Source of the DNA: Sphingomonas bacterium
Lineage (GTDB): Bacteria > Pseudomonadota > Alphaproteobacteria > Sphingomonadales > Sphingomonadaceae
Direction of reading: 5' to 3'
DNA length: 64,000 bases
NCBI GenBank assembly: GCA_030149245.1
Contig: JASBRX010000003.1
Coordinates: forward strand, 44,539-108,538
Shown: piece after piece, positions 16,242 through 29,270 of the stretch
Layout: each line of letters starts with the position of its first letter
Numbering within the stretch: the stretch's first letter is position 1
Notes under the pieces: model-generated
What the model was told of the DNA's origin: nothing
Seen by the model: only the letters and a program-made list of their open reading frames with translations
The model's database searches: none
Position numbers and translations under genes: made by a program

Positions 16242-17768
16242 CTACAGCGGAATATTATCATGCTTCTTCCACGGATTCTCGAGGCTCTTGTTCCTCAACT
16301 TCCGTAGCCCCAGCGCGATCCGCCGCCGGGTCGAATGCGGCATGATCACCTCGTCGACAAACCCCTTGCTCGCCGCGACGAACGGGTTGGCGAAGCGCGC
16401 CTCATATTCGGCGGTCTTCTCGGCAATCTCCTCCGGCGTGCGCCCGCGGAAGATGATCTCGACCGCGCCCTTCGCGCCCATCACTGCGATCTCCGCGGTC
16501 GGCCAGGCATAGTTGAGATCGCCGCGCAGATGCTTCGACGCCATCACGTCATACGCCCCGCCATAGGCCTTGCGCGTGATCACCGTGATCTTCGGCACCG
16601 TCGCCTCGGCATAGGCGAACAGCAGCTTCGCGCCATGCTTGATGATCCCGCTATGCTCCTGCCCGACGCCCGGCAGGAAGCCCGGCACGTCGACGAACGT
16701 CACGATCGGGATTTCGAACGCGTCGCAAAAGCGCACGAACCGCGCTGCCTTCTTGCTCGAATTGATGTCGAGCACACCCGCCAGCACCATCGGCTGGTTC
16801 GCGACGATCCCGACCGTGCGCCCCTCGATCCGGCCAAAGCCGATGATGATGTTGCCGGCATGCGTCGGCTGCACCTCGAAGAAGTCGCCCTCGTCGACCG
16901 TTTTGCGGATCAACTCATGCATGTCGTACGGCTGATTGGCGCTCGGCGGGATCAGAGTGTCGAGGCTGTGCTCGATGCGGTCCCACGGATCGCTGCATGG
17001 GCGCTCGGGCACACTCTCGCGATTGCTCGCGGGAAGGAAGTCCACGAAGTCGCGCGCCGCCAGCAGCGCCTCGATATCATTCTCGAACGCCACATCGGCA
17101 ACGCCCGACTTCGTGGTATGCGTCACAGCTCCGCCCAGTTCCTCCTGCGTGACGATCTCGTTGGTAACGGTCTTCACTACATCCGGGCCGGTGACGAACA
17201 TGTACGATGAATCCTTCACCATGAAGATGAAGTCGGTCATCGCGGGAGAATAAACGGCCCCGCCTGCGCAGGGACCCATAATCAGCGAAATCTGCGGCAC
17301 CACACCGGACGCCAGCACATTGCGCTGGAACACCTCGGCATAGCCGGCAAGGCTCGCGACGCCCTCCTGAATGCGCGCGCCGCCGCTATCGTTCAGGCCA
17401 ATCACGGGCGCGCCGACCTTCATCGCCATGTCCATGATCTTGCAGATTTTCTGCGCATGCCGTTCCGACAGCGACCCGCCGAACACGGTGAAATCCTGGC
17501 TGAACACGAACACCAGCCGCCCGTTGATCGTGCCCGATCCCGTGACGACGCCGTCGCCCGGCACGATCTGCTCCGGCATCCCGAAATCAACGCAGTTATG
17601 CTCGACATACATGTCGAGCTCCTCGAACGATCCCTCGTCGAGCAGCACCTCAAGACGCTCGCGCGCGGTCAGCTTGCCCTTGGCGTGCTGCGCGTCGATC
17701 CGCTTCTGGCCCCCGCCCAGCCGGGCTGCGGCGCGGCGGCGTTCGAGTTCCTCGATCGTCGAAGACAT
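16242..17768 (-). CDS. pccB: Propionyl-CoA carboxylase beta (carboxyltransferase) subunit
   Basis: 508 residues, the standard length of PccB. It transfers the carboxyl group from biotin to propionyl-CoA to give methylmalonyl-CoA, as an alpha6-beta6 complex with the biotinylated PccA. Family features include [20 protein letters not shown] at the N-terminus, [36 protein letters not shown] (acyl-CoA oxyanion region), [34 protein letters not shown] and [19 protein letters not shown] (biotin-side oxyanion). The start at 17768 follows GGGAG. The pccA gene is not in the window. The gene is divergent from a ScfR-type regulator, with a candidate operator between them. Confidence 0.93.
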   Translation of the reverse strand: MSSTIEELERRRAAARLGGGQKRIDAQHAKGKLTARERLEVLLDEGSFEELDMYVEHNCVDFGMPEQIVPGDGVVTGSGTINGRLVFVFSQDFTVFGGSLSERHAQKICKIMDMAMKVGAPVIGLNDSGGARIQEGVASLAGYAEVFQRNVLASGVVPQISLIMGPCAGGAVYSPAMTDFIFMVKDSSYMFVTGPDVVKTVTNEIVTQEELGGAVTHTTKSGVADVAFENDIEALLAARDFVDFLPASNRESVPERPCSDPWDRIEHSLDTLIPPSANQPYDMHELIRKTVDEGDFFEVQPTHAGNIIIGFGRIEGRTVGIVANQPMVLAGVLDINSSKKAARFVRFCDAFEIPIVTFVDVPGFLPGVGQEHSGIIKHGAKLLFAYAEATVPKITVITRKAYGGAYDVMASKHLRGDLNYAWPTAEIAVMGAKGAVEIIFRGRTPEEIAEKTAEYEARFANPFVAASKGFVDEVIMPHSTRRRIALGLRKLRNKSLENPWKKHDNIPL

Positions 17769-17814
17769 GGCGTACTCCCTTGGCCAGCCCCTGCACAGGA
17801 CACGCGCGTCCGTG

Positions 17815-17841
17815 CAAATGCAATGTTGCGAAGTTGCATTG
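17815..17841. promoter_or_regulatory. Candidate operator of the ScfR/PccR-like regulator
   Basis: In the 99-bp divergent pccB/regulator region, AATGCAA (17817-17823) and TTGCATT (17834-17840) form a perfect 7-bp inverted repeat with a 10-bp spacer that contains TTGCGAA. ScfR-family regulators such as PccR and RamB are known to bind TTTGCAAA-like elements, so this is a reasonable autoregulatory and pccB control site. Binding is inferred. Confidence 0.55.
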
Positions 17842-17867
17842 TCCATATCTGCGGATATTGTGAAGCC

Positions 17868-19259
17868 ATGGAACAGCGCCGCCGCCTCTTCGCCGGAAAC
17901 CGCGTCCGCGATCTGCGCAAGCGGCTCGCGCTACCCCAGGCCGCGCTCGCCACCCGGCTCGGCGTTTCGGTCAGCTATCTGTCGCAGATCGAGAATGAGG
18001 AACGCCCGCTCACCCCGCCGGTGCTCGTCGCACTCAGCCGCGAATTTCCCGATTTATGGGGTGAGGTCGGGAGCGACGACCGCACCGCCGAACTGGTCCG
18101 CGCGATCGAGGCGGCAACCGACACCAGCATCCTCACCGCAACGCTGGACGCGGCCGCAGTCCAGCGCGGGGTCGAAAAACACCCCGCCCTCACCCGCCGC
18201 ATGGTCGCCCTCCACGACGCCTGGCGCCGCAGTCAGGCGCAGCTGCGCGTGCTCGACGACAAGGTCGAAAGCGGCGCGGGTCGCGGCGGCGCCTTGCCGT
18301 GGGAAGCGGTGCGCGACTGGTATCAGGCCGAGGGCAATTATCTCGACCCGCTCGACCGTGCCGCCGAAGCGCTGGCAGACAGTTTCGACCATCCCCGCGC
18401 GATCGAGGACCGCCTACGCGGCTGGCACGGCATCGCGATCGATGAGGCGCGCGACGACGACACGCGCCTGTCGCGCTTCGACTCCAATACCCGGCGTCTG
18501 GTGATCAGCGGTGTCCTCCCGCCCGAAAGCCGCGCCTTCCTCCTCGCCCAGCGCCTCGCCGCGCTGGAGTTCGCCAACGAAATGCGCGCGGTTGCCGACG
18601 CCAGCGGCCTCGCCTCCCCCGCAGCGCGTGAACTCCTCGCGCTCGGCCTCGCCAATTACGCGGCAGGCGCGCTGCTGATGCCCTACACCCGCTTTCGCGA
18701 CGCCGCGCGCGACCTGCGCCACGATATCGACCGGCTGCGCCAGCGTTTCGGCACTAGCTTCGAACAGGCGTGCCACCGCCTCTCGACGCTCCAGCGCCCC
18801 GGCGCACAGGGCATCCCCTTCTTCTTCTGCCGCATCGACATGGCCGGCAACATCACCAAGCGGCATTCGGCGACCCGCCTCGAATTCGCGCGATTCGGCG
18901 GCGCCTGCCCGCTCTGGGTGGTACATGAGGCGGTGGCGATACCCGACCGCATCCTGACCCAGCTGGCCGAGACGCCCGATGGCGCGCGCTACGTCATCAT
19001 GGCCAAGGGGCTGGTCAAGCCATCGGCCAGCTACGACCGCCCCCCGCGCCGCTACGCCGTCGCTTTAGGCTGCGAAGAACTGCATGCGGCCGATTTCGTC
19101 TATGCCGACGGCCTCCGCCCGGGCGGCAACGCCACGCCGATCGGCACCAGCTGCCGCATCTGCCCACGCGCCGATTGCGAGCAGCGCGCCTTCCCCCCAG
19201 CGGCCAGCGAGATCCGGATCGACCCCGACATCCGGGCCGCTGTCCCCTACAGCTTCTAG
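17868..19259 (+). CDS. Short-chain fatty acyl-CoA regulator (ScfR/PccR-like, XRE family)
   Basis: 463 residues. An N-terminal helix-turn-helix of the XRE/Cro type (about residues 8-62, [22 protein letters not shown]) is followed by a long helical region, an IrrE/ImmA-like segment ([20 protein letters not shown], in which the protease HExxH is absent) and the C-terminal domain typical of ScfR proteins ending in a Cys cluster [14 protein letters not shown]. Family members such as Rhodobacter PccR and actinobacterial RamB/MccR sense acyl-CoA esters and control propionate or glyoxylate genes. Divergence from pccB supports the same role here. The ATG at 17868 directly follows the operator region. 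Confidence 0.88.
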   Translation: MEQRRRLFAGNRVRDLRKRLALPQAALATRLGVSVSYLSQIENEERPLTPPVLVALSREFPDLWGEVGSDDRTAELVRAIEAATDTSILTATLDAAAVQRGVEKHPALTRRMVALHDAWRRSQAQLRVLDDKVESGAGRGGALPWEAVRDWYQAEGNYLDPLDRAAEALADSFDHPRAIEDRLRGWHGIAIDEARDDDTRLSRFDSNTRRLVISGVLPPESRAFLLAQRLAALEFANEMRAVADASGLASPAARELLALGLANYAAGALLMPYTRFRDAARDLRHDIDRLRQRFGTSFEQACHRLSTLQRPGAQGIPFFFCRIDMAGNITKRHSATRLEFARFGGACPLWVVHEAVAIPDRILTQLAETPDGARYVIMAKGLVKPSASYDRPPRRYAVALGCEELHAADFVYADGLRPGGNATPIGTSCRICPRADCEQRAFPPAASEIRIDPDIRAAVPYSF

Positions 19260-19405
19260 TGGTGGTCGTGGAGCGGGACTGGCCCGTAAGCGGGATCAGG
19301 CTCGCGCTTCTTGCAGCGCTTACAGGTCCGATACCCTTTACGCGTGCGGCTGTGCGTCCAGCGATGGCCGCGAATCATACAATGCAGAGTGCGAAGCAGG
19401 GCCAT
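19256..19405 (-). CDS. Small zinc-ribbon-like protein, 49 residues
   Basis: An ATG at 19405 opens a 49-codon frame: MALLRTLHCMIRGHRWTHSR, then TRKGYRTCKRCKKREPDPAY, ending PLHDHH. The arrangement Cys9...His15 followed by CKRC (Cys28, Cys31) is that of a small metal-binding ribbon, similar in layout to phage and bacterial proteins with a C-x-x-x-GH-x-W motif. The gene converges on the ScfR regulator and the two stop codons overlap. The ribosome-binding site is weak. The basic charge would suit nucleic-acid binding; function is unknown. Confidence 0.6.
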   Translation of the reverse strand: MALLRTLHCMIRGHRWTHSRTRKGYRTCKRCKKREPDPAYGPVPLHDHH

Positions 19406-19463
19406 GCGTGCCGCATAGCACAAAAAATTCGCATCAATTCAGATAATAACCGCCAAATGCAAC

Positions 19464-19498
19464 AAAGCCCCGCCAAGTCATTGACCTGGCGGGGCTTT
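19464..19498 (-). terminator. Strong hairpin downstream of tRNA-Arg
   Basis: AAAGCCCCGCCA (19464-19475) and TGGCGGGGCTTT (19487-19498) form a perfect 12-bp stem with an 11-base loop. It starts 4 bases after the 3' end of the tRNA-Arg on the minus strand. The stem ends in a short U-run within the transcript, so it is a convincing intrinsic terminator for the tRNA. Confidence 0.85.
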
Positions 19499-19501
19499 GA
19501 A

Positions 19502-19578
19502 TGGCGCACCCGGAACGATTCGAACGTCCGACCCTCAGATTCGTAGTCTGATGCTCTATCCAGCTGAGCTACGGGTGC
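19502..19578 (-). tRNA. tRNA-Arg (anticodon ACG)
   Basis: 77 nt including an encoded CCA. On the minus strand the acceptor stem GCACCCG pairs with CGGGTGC, followed by discriminator G and CCA. The D-arm is GCTCAGCTGGATAGAGC, the anticodon arm CAGACTACGAATCTG has the loop CTACGAA with anticodon ACG, and the T-arm contains GTTCGAATC. ACG is read as ICG after deamination and decodes CGN arginine codons. Confidence 0.97.
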
Positions 19579-19662
19579 GCAGTGGAGGGGCGCTGATAGA
19601 AGCGGTTTTCGGGAAACGCAAGCCCGTTGCGCAGAGTTTCTTCGCGGCATACACCCGCGGCG

Positions 19663-20154
19663 ATGCGACACCCAGCCCTCCTCGCGCTTCCCATAGCGCT
19701 CAGCGCCTGCAGCACCACCGGCGACGGCTATCCCTCGCTGCTGCCGCGCCCGATCGAATCGCGCGACGCGGGTGAGGTGGTGCGCCCCGATCCGGTCGTC
19801 ACGCCCGACGCCGCGCTCGAGTCGCGCGTCGCCGAACAGCTCGCCGCCGCCGAAAAGATCGCCACCCGCTTCCGCTCGCTCGCGATGGAAGCCGAATCAC
19901 GCGTCGCGGTGGCGCGCGGCGTCGCGCCGGGCAGCGACAACTGGCTCGCGGCGCAAACCGCACTCGCCGACCTCAACCGCGCGCGCGGCGAAACCGTGGA
20001 AATCGTGACGGCACTCGAGGAAACCGCAGCCGCGCGGCTTCAGGCCGGCACCCCCGCTTATCCCGCGCTCGACGCGGCGATCGCCAGCCTGTCCCGGGCG
20101 GCGGCGGAACAGGCCGAAAAGGTCCAGGCACTCGAAGACGCGCTGAACAGCTGA
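19663..20154 (+). CDS. Predicted lipoprotein with coiled-coil
   Basis: 163 residues. The N-terminus MRHPALLALPIALSACSTTG is a lipoprotein signal with lipobox LSAC. The rest is helical and charged, rich in Ala, Glu and Arg (VAEQLAAAEKIATRFRSLAM and later QAEKVQALEDALNS), consistent with a coiled coil in the periplasm. No enzymatic motif is visible and I do not recognise a named family. It stands alone between tRNA-Arg and a repeat element. The ATG at 19663 was chosen because the signal peptide starts there; an upstream TTG has no support. Confidence 0.7.
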   Translation: MRHPALLALPIALSACSTTGDGYPSLLPRPIESRDAGEVVRPDPVVTPDAALESRVAEQLAAAEKIATRFRSLAMEAESRVAVARGVAPGSDNWLAAQTALADLNRARGETVEIVTALEETAAARLQAGTPAYPALDAAIASLSRAAAEQAEKVQALEDALNS

Positions 20155-20162
20155 CAAGAACT

Positions 20163-20297
20163 AATCCTCCCCCGCCAGGGGGAGGTGTCGCCGAAGGCGA
20201 CGGAGGGGGAGGACGGCTTCGCACTTGAGCCACTTGCCGTCGTGCTTCCTCCCCCTCCGTCAGCTGCGCTGACACCTCCCCCTTGCGGGGGAGGATT
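20163..20297. repeat. Palindromic element with 13-bp terminal inverted repeats
   Basis: A 135-bp element bounded by AATCCTCCCCCGC (20163-20175) and its exact complement GCGGGGGAGGATT (20285-20297). Internally GTGTCGCCGAAGGCGACGG and TCCGTCAGCTGCGCTGACAC form smaller hairpins on each side, so the whole unit folds as a branched hairpin. It occupies the convergent gap between the lipoprotein gene and the fused spermidine-synthase gene. A solo half-like copy is at 56797-56820. Confidence 0.8.
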
Positions 20298-20309
20298 GAA
20301 ATGACGCCC

Positions 20310-22565
20310 CTACGGCAAATCCTTGTTCAAGCTCCGCAGCACCGGCAGGATCGTCGCATAATCGTCGGTCCATGGCGTAAAGGCCGGCCGCCCCTCCAGC
20401 CTGCGCCAGCCATCCGCGCGCGCGGTCAGCTGCGCCAGCTTCTGCGGCGAACGCGACAGCGCGATCCAGTCCGACGTCGCCGCTTCGTTCAGCTCCTCGA
20501 TCAGCGGCGGGTGATAGGTCAGCTGGGCCGCCGACCAACCGCCCAGCTTCGCCGCGCGCTCGACCACCGGCTCCAGTGCCAGGAAACGGTTGGAGATATG
20601 GACGAGCAGCAAACCGTCCTGCGCCAGCACGCGATCATAGGTCGCGAACGCCTCCAGCGTCATCAGATGCATCGGCACCGCGTCGGACGAAAAGGCGTCG
20701 AGCACCAGCAGGTCCAGACTTTGCGCCGGTTCGTCGTTCAGCCGCACGCGCGCATCGCCCAGGACGATCTTGGCATCAGGGCGGCACTGCTCAAGGAACC
20801 GGAACGGTCCGCGCGCGAGTTGCACCACGGCGGGGTCGATCTCGTAGAAGCGCCATGATTGGCCCGGCTTGGCGTAACAGGCCAGCGTCCCCGTCCCCAG
20901 CCCGACCACGCCCACCCGGGCATTGGGTCCGTACAACGGCGGCAATGCCTGCATCGCCTGCCCCACCCCCGATCCGGGGACATAATAAGTCGTTGGCAGC
21001 TTCAGCCGCTCGGAATTCCCCACCAGCTGCACGCCATGCAGCGTCGTGCCATGCGCCAGCCTTTTCTGATCCGCCAGATCGGTGATCGTATAGACCCCGA
21101 AATAGCTGCGCGTGCGCAGATCCCCCTGCCAGCTCATCGCGATCGACCGGAACCCGCCGAACAGGAACAGCGCCCCCGCCAGCACGATCATGAACGGCAC
21201 CCGCATGCCTGCCGTGAACAGCCCGATCAATGCGAGGGTCAGGTAAAGAATGCCCGCCTGCCGCTGACCCAGCAGGTCGGAACCCTTCGACACCCCGAAC
21301 CAGACGATGAGCGCAACGATCAGCGCTACGACAAGGATGCGGACGCGACGCCCCTGCGCATCCTCGCCCCATAACCGCCGGACGAAGGGCAACAGCCACT
21401 CCTGCGGCACCAGCAGCCCGGCCGCGAGGATCAGGATGGGATACTCATAGGTCCAGTCGAACACGAGTGGCGCGACCAAAGCCGCAAACACCCCGCCCAG
21501 CGCCCCGCCGACCGACATCGCGAGGTAGAAGCCCGTCAGCCGATCGGCCTCGGGCCGCAGATCATACATATGCGTGTGCAGCGCGACCGCCACCATGAAC
21601 AACAGGGCGAGTGCCATCAGCGCGTTCAGTTCCGGATTCGCATTATGCCCCGCGATCATCAGCCCGCCGAACAACAGGATCGTGATCGGCGCGAACCGCG
21701 TCAGCACCGTCGCGACCCGACGCCGCGTGGCAAAGGCAATCGTGAAGCTCAGCAGATATAGGCCAAGCGGCAGCACCCACAGCATCGGCACCGCGACGAT
21801 ATCGGTGGTCAGAAAGCTCGACGTCGCCAGCATCAGCCCCGACGGCACGAACGCAAGCGCGATCCAGTGCGCCACGCGCCGCTTCGACGGCGGGGCACTG
21901 ATCGCATGGACATGCGGCTCATCCGCCACCTTGCGCGGCAACAGCAGCGCGCACGCCGCCACCGCGACGAATACCAGCGCATAGCCCCCGGTCCACAGCC
22001 AGCTTTGCGCGTGCAGCGCCATTCCGGGCTCGACCAGCAACGGATAGGCGATCAGCCCGCCGAAACTGCCCACATTCGACGCAGCATAGAGCGCATAAGG
22101 ATCACGCCCGCCCGTCGCGGCGGCGAACCAGCGCTGCAGCAAGGGCGCCTGCGCCGAAATCCCAAAGAACAGCGGCCCGATCGACGCCGCCAGCAACCAC
22201 GGCACCCACACCGCCGGCTCGGCATCCGCCGGCATCTGCATCGCCATCAGCCCGATCGGCAGCCACAAGGCCGCCACCGCCAGCACGCCCAGATGGATCA
22301 TCGCCTGTTGCCGCACCGGCACCCGGCCCAGCCAATGCGCATAGGCATAGCCGCCAAGCAGCAGCGCCTGATAGATCAGCATCGCACTGTTCCACACGGC
22401 AGGCGCACCGCCCAGCCGGGGCAGTGCCATCCGCGCGATCATCGGCTGGACCAGAAACAGCAGGAAGCTGCCGAGCAGGATCGTGCCGACGAACAGCGGG
22501 CCGCTCGCACCCTTCAGCCATCCGGGGGCGCCCGATTGTGGTTCGGCGACTGCTTCGGCGCTCAT
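20310..22565 (-). CDS. Fused membrane / spermidine-synthase-like protein
   Basis: 751 residues. The N-terminal two thirds has at least twelve hydrophobic segments (for example PLFVGTILLGSFLLFLVQPM and RILVVALIVALIVWFGV), and the C-terminal 230 residues form a class I methyltransferase-like aminopropyltransferase fold: VGVVGLGTGTLACYA is the nucleotide-binding glycine loop, WRFYEIDPAVVQLAR the acidic residue after strand 2, and LDLLVLDAFSSDAVPMHLMT the region after strand 4. The family is annotated as fused MFS/spermidine synthase; whether it makes polyamines is unproven, because substrate residues differ from SpeE. It closes the hemB-acetyltransferase run with a gap of 15 bp. Confidence 0.82.
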   Translation of the reverse strand: MSAEAVAEPQSGAPGWLKGASGPLFVGTILLGSFLLFLVQPMIARMALPRLGGAPAVWNSAMLIYQALLLGGYAYAHWLGRVPVRQQAMIHLGVLAVAALWLPIGLMAMQMPADAEPAVWVPWLLAASIGPLFFGISAQAPLLQRWFAAATGGRDPYALYAASNVGSFGGLIAYPLLVEPGMALHAQSWLWTGGYALVFVAVAACALLLPRKVADEPHVHAISAPPSKRRVAHWIALAFVPSGLMLATSSFLTTDIVAVPMLWVLPLGLYLLSFTIAFATRRRVATVLTRFAPITILLFGGLMIAGHNANPELNALMALALLFMVAVALHTHMYDLRPEADRLTGFYLAMSVGGALGGVFAALVAPLVFDWTYEYPILILAAGLLVPQEWLLPFVRRLWGEDAQGRRVRILVVALIVALIVWFGVSKGSDLLGQRQAGILYLTLALIGLFTAGMRVPFMIVLAGALFLFGGFRSIAMSWQGDLRTRSYFGVYTITDLADQKRLAHGTTLHGVQLVGNSERLKLPTTYYVPGSGVGQAMQALPPLYGPNARVGVVGLGTGTLACYAKPGQSWRFYEIDPAVVQLARGPFRFLEQCRPDAKIVLGDARVRLNDEPAQSLDLLVLDAFSSDAVPMHLMTLEAFATYDRVLAQDGLLLVHISNRFLALEPVVERAAKLGGWSAAQLTYHPPLIEELNEAATSDWIALSRSPQKLAQLTARADGWRRLEGRPAFTPWTDDYATILPVLRSLNKDLP

Positions 22566-22580
22566 CGCCTCCCCTTCTCG

Positions 22581-23120
22581 TTACTCGGTACTGACGGGGC
22601 GATTGATGCGGTAGGTGACGATGTGGCGCAAGGGGTCATCGGCGGCGAAGGCATGATGATCGAAATCGCCGCCATCGACATAGGTCATGCCCAGCCGCTC
22701 CATCATCGCCCGGCTCGCGGCGTTCCGCTGCGACGTGATCGCTACGATGTGCGGCACGTCGAACCTGGCCCATCCCCATGCCAGCACCGCGCGCATCGCC
22801 TCCAGTGCATAGCCGCGCCGCCAATAGGCCTGTCCGAGCATCCACCCCGCCTCGACCTGCCCCGCAATCGGGTTCTGCGCATCGCCGCGCTTCAGCCCGC
22901 AAAAGCCGATGACCGCATCGTCCTCCTTGCGGATCACGCTCAGGAACCCCAGCCCCTCGTGGCGATAGCCATCATGCCGCGCCAGCGCCGCCGCGCTCGC
23001 CGCATCGTCCTTGACCGGCCCCAGATCGGCCATCACCACCGGATCGGCCCACATCGCGTAGAGCGCCGGATGATCGGCCTCCACCGGCGGGCGCAGGATC
23101 AGCCGCTCCGTTTCGATCAC
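22581..23120 (-). CDS. GNAT-family N-acetyltransferase (RimJ/RimL-like)
   Basis: 179 residues, cytoplasmic. The sequence begins MIETERLILRPPVEADHPAL, a hallmark of the Acetyltransf_3 group related to RimJ/RimL. The acetyl-CoA-binding motif A appears as GWMLGQAYWRRGYALEAMRA and motif B as ITSQRNAASRAMMERLGM. These enzymes acetylate protein N-termini or small amines; the substrate here is not predictable. It lies 13 bp after hemB and 15 bp before the fused membrane protein, so the three are probably cotranscribed. Confidence 0.88.
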   Translation of the reverse strand: MIETERLILRPPVEADHPALYAMWADPVVMADLGPVKDDAASAAALARHDGYRHEGLGFLSVIRKEDDAVIGFCGLKRGDAQNPIAGQVEAGWMLGQAYWRRGYALEAMRAVLAWGWARFDVPHIVAITSQRNAASRAMMERLGMTYVDGGDFDHHAFAADDPLRHIVTYRINRPVSTE

Positions 23121-23133
23121 TTGGCAGTCTCGA

Positions 23134-27094
<3,961 letters not shown>

Positions 27095-27132
27095 GCCCCG
27101 CCCTCTAACGGGCGGGACGGCTTAGGCAAGAC

Positions 27133-27672
27133 TCAGTCCCGCCCTGCGGCGATCCGCGAAATCTCGCGCTGCACCATTTCCTCGACCATGCGGGGCAGAT
27201 TGGCGTCGAGCCAGTCGCGCAGCATCGGGCGGATCATCTCACGCACCATGCCCTCGAGCGAGGTTTCGCCGGCGGGGATTGCGGGGGTCGGCGCCGGTTC
27301 GGGCTTCACCACCATCCGCGACAAGGCCTCGAGCGGGCCGCGGGTCGCCTGCGCGGTGGTCGGCGACAGGATCGGTTCGGGTGCCGCAGGCTCGGGCGCG
27401 GGCTCCGGCTCGACGTCGCGCAGATCGACGCGCGGCGTCTCGCGCTGCATCGGCATCGGCGCACGATGCGCCTCGGGCTGAGCCGGCTGGCTCGGCGCGG
27501 GCTGGTTCAGCTCCAGAATTTCATCATCTTCAACTGCAGCGGGCGCCGGCGCGGCGGCACGCGCCGGACGACGCGGACGATTCGCGGTCGCTGCATCGCC
27601 CTCTTCGGCGATGATGCGTTTGATGGAGGAAAGAATATCCTCCATCGACGGCTCGTTGCTCACGTCCCCCAT
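27133..27672 (-). CDS. PopZ-like polar organising protein (DUF2497)
   Basis: 179 residues. The N-terminal helix EPSMEDILSSIKRIIAEEG is the partner-binding region of PopZ; a long Pro/Ala/Glu-rich disordered linker follows (about residues 35-130), and the C-terminus has the oligomerisation helices TSLEGMVREMIRPMLRDWLD and LPRMVEEMVQREISRI. This three-part layout is diagnostic. In Caulobacter PopZ forms a polar network that anchors the chromosome origin through ParB and recruits cell-cycle proteins. The homologue here is similar in size to Caulobacter PopZ. Of three tandem ATGs the one at 27672 has the best spacing from AAGGA. Position between tolC and valS is a useful synteny marker. Confidence 0.85.
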   Translation of the reverse strand: MGDVSNEPSMEDILSSIKRIIAEEGDAATANRPRRPARAAAPAPAAVEDDEILELNQPAPSQPAQPEAHRAPMPMQRETPRVDLRDVEPEPAPEPAAPEPILSPTTAQATRGPLEALSRMVVKPEPAPTPAIPAGETSLEGMVREMIRPMLRDWLDANLPRMVEEMVQREISRIAAGRD

Positions 27673-27753
27673 CATCATTCCTTAACCAGGAATCGCAGTC
27701 GCCGCCACCTGTTAGATTTACGGTAGGAATGTCAACTCTTCAGCAAGCGTTGT

Positions 27754-29256
27754 TCAACGCGGCTGGGGATCGACCGGTCCCGAAACATTGGGATTCTGCG
27801 CCGGCGTATTGACCGTGCGGGTTGCCTCCGCCTCGGGCGTGGGATTGTCGCGCCAGTCGGACCAGCTGCCCCGGACGCGATCGTAATTCGCGACCGGATC
27901 GTAGAGCGGCCCGCCGTCGAGCCCCAGATCCTCGGCCTCCGCGCGGCCCATCGCAGCCAGCACCGCAAAGCCCGCGACATAGGCGTCGCGCTCCGCCGTC
28001 ACCAGCTGGACCTGGCTGTTGAGCAATTCCTGCTCGGCATTGAGGATGTCGAGGATGGTGCGCGTGCCCACGCTGTTTTCGGCGCGGACGCCCTCAAGGC
28101 TCAGCTGGTTCGCCTGCACCGCCACGCGGCTGCTCTCGATCACGCGCAGCGCCGACTGATAGACGGCATAGGCGGAACGCGCCTGGGCGATCACGCCGCG
28201 CTCGGTCGCGGTCACCTGTTCGATCGAGGCCGATTCGCGCGCCTGCGCCTGACGCACCTGCGCCGCGGGGCGACCGCCCTGGAACAGCGGGATGCTGAGG
28301 CTCACGCCCGCCGAGGTGGCGAAGCCGTCATTCTGCACGCCGGCGAGCTGCCCCGCCCCGGGAACCGATCCGAAGCGGTTATAATAGTCGCCACCGACGC
28401 CAACGCTGACCGTGGGCAAACGGCCCGCACGCGCGACACGGACGTCATAGCCGCTGGCTTCACGCGCCTTGCGCGCACCCTCCAGCGCGGGGTTGTCGGT
28501 CAGCGCGGTCGCAACTGCCTGATCCGGATTGGCGGGCAACCCGGGAAGCGGCGGCGGCGGGGCGAGCACGCCAGGCGCGGTGCCGACGACGCGGATGTAA
28601 TTCTCACGGCTGGAGATCAGCCGCGCCTCGGCCCCCTGCAACTGGCTCTGCGCCAGCGCGAGCCGCGCTTCGGACTGGGCCACGTCGGTGCGAGTCAGGT
28701 CACCCACCTCGAACCGATCGCGCGTCGCCTGAAGATTGACGTCGAGCGCGCGGACATTCTGCTGGTTGAGCCGCACGGTCGCTTCGTCACGGATCACGTC
28801 CATGTACGCCGCGACGACATCGGTGAACAGCGCCGCTTCGACGCTGCGCAGCCCGGCGCGGCCGGCCTCAACGCGGGTTTCCGCCGCCCGCACCGAATTG
28901 CGCACCGCGCCGCCTGAAAAGATCGGAACGCTGAGGTCAACGCCCAGGCTACCTTGGCGCGGCACCGACGCCGGAGAGGAATCGGTGTTCGACAGGCTCT
29001 CGTTATAGGAACCGGTCGACGACACGCCCGGAAGCCCACGCGAGCGCGCGATCGGGACATTCTCGTCGGTCGCGCGCAGGTTCGCGCGCTCAGCGGTGAT
29101 ATCCGGATTGGTGCGATACGCCTTGACCAGCGCCTCGCGCAGCGTCTCGGTCGGCAGCGCGGCAGGCGCCTGCCCCGCCGGCGGCACGGTCTGCGCCAGC
29201 GCGGGAAGCGTCAGACCGGCAAGACTCACGCCGGCAAGGATCAGGCTCAATCGCAT
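27754..29256 (-). CDS. tolC: TolC-family outer-membrane efflux protein
   Basis: 500 residues with signal peptide MRLSLILAGVSLAGLTLPALA. The two outer-membrane efflux repeats are visible, each with long amphipathic helices (LREALVKAYRTNPDITAERA, FEVGDLTRTDVAQSEARLAL, GVIAQARSAYAVYQSALRVI, NSVGTRTILDILNAEQELLN). TolC trimers form the exit duct for type I secretion and RND or MFS efflux pumps. No pump or secretion gene is adjacent, so it is probably the general housekeeping TolC. The start at 29256 is chosen for the signal peptide. The isoaspartyl-methyltransferase-like gene ends 14 bp upstream. Confidence 0.93.
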   Translation of the reverse strand: MRLSLILAGVSLAGLTLPALAQTVPPAGQAPAALPTETLREALVKAYRTNPDITAERANLRATDENVPIARSRGLPGVSSTGSYNESLSNTDSSPASVPRQGSLGVDLSVPIFSGGAVRNSVRAAETRVEAGRAGLRSVEAALFTDVVAAYMDVIRDEATVRLNQQNVRALDVNLQATRDRFEVGDLTRTDVAQSEARLALAQSQLQGAEARLISSRENYIRVVGTAPGVLAPPPPLPGLPANPDQAVATALTDNPALEGARKAREASGYDVRVARAGRLPTVSVGVGGDYYNRFGSVPGAGQLAGVQNDGFATSAGVSLSIPLFQGGRPAAQVRQAQARESASIEQVTATERGVIAQARSAYAVYQSALRVIESSRVAVQANQLSLEGVRAENSVGTRTILDILNAEQELLNSQVQLVTAERDAYVAGFAVLAAMGRAEAEDLGLDGGPLYDPVANYDRVRGSWSDWRDNPTPEAEATRTVNTPAQNPNVSGPVDPQPR

Positions 29257-29270
29257 CACGTTCGCTTTCC

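Noticed and set aside
19375..19671. Minus-strand frame across the tRNA-Arg gene
   Set aside because: Contains the complete tRNA and its terminator, so it cannot be a real protein gene.
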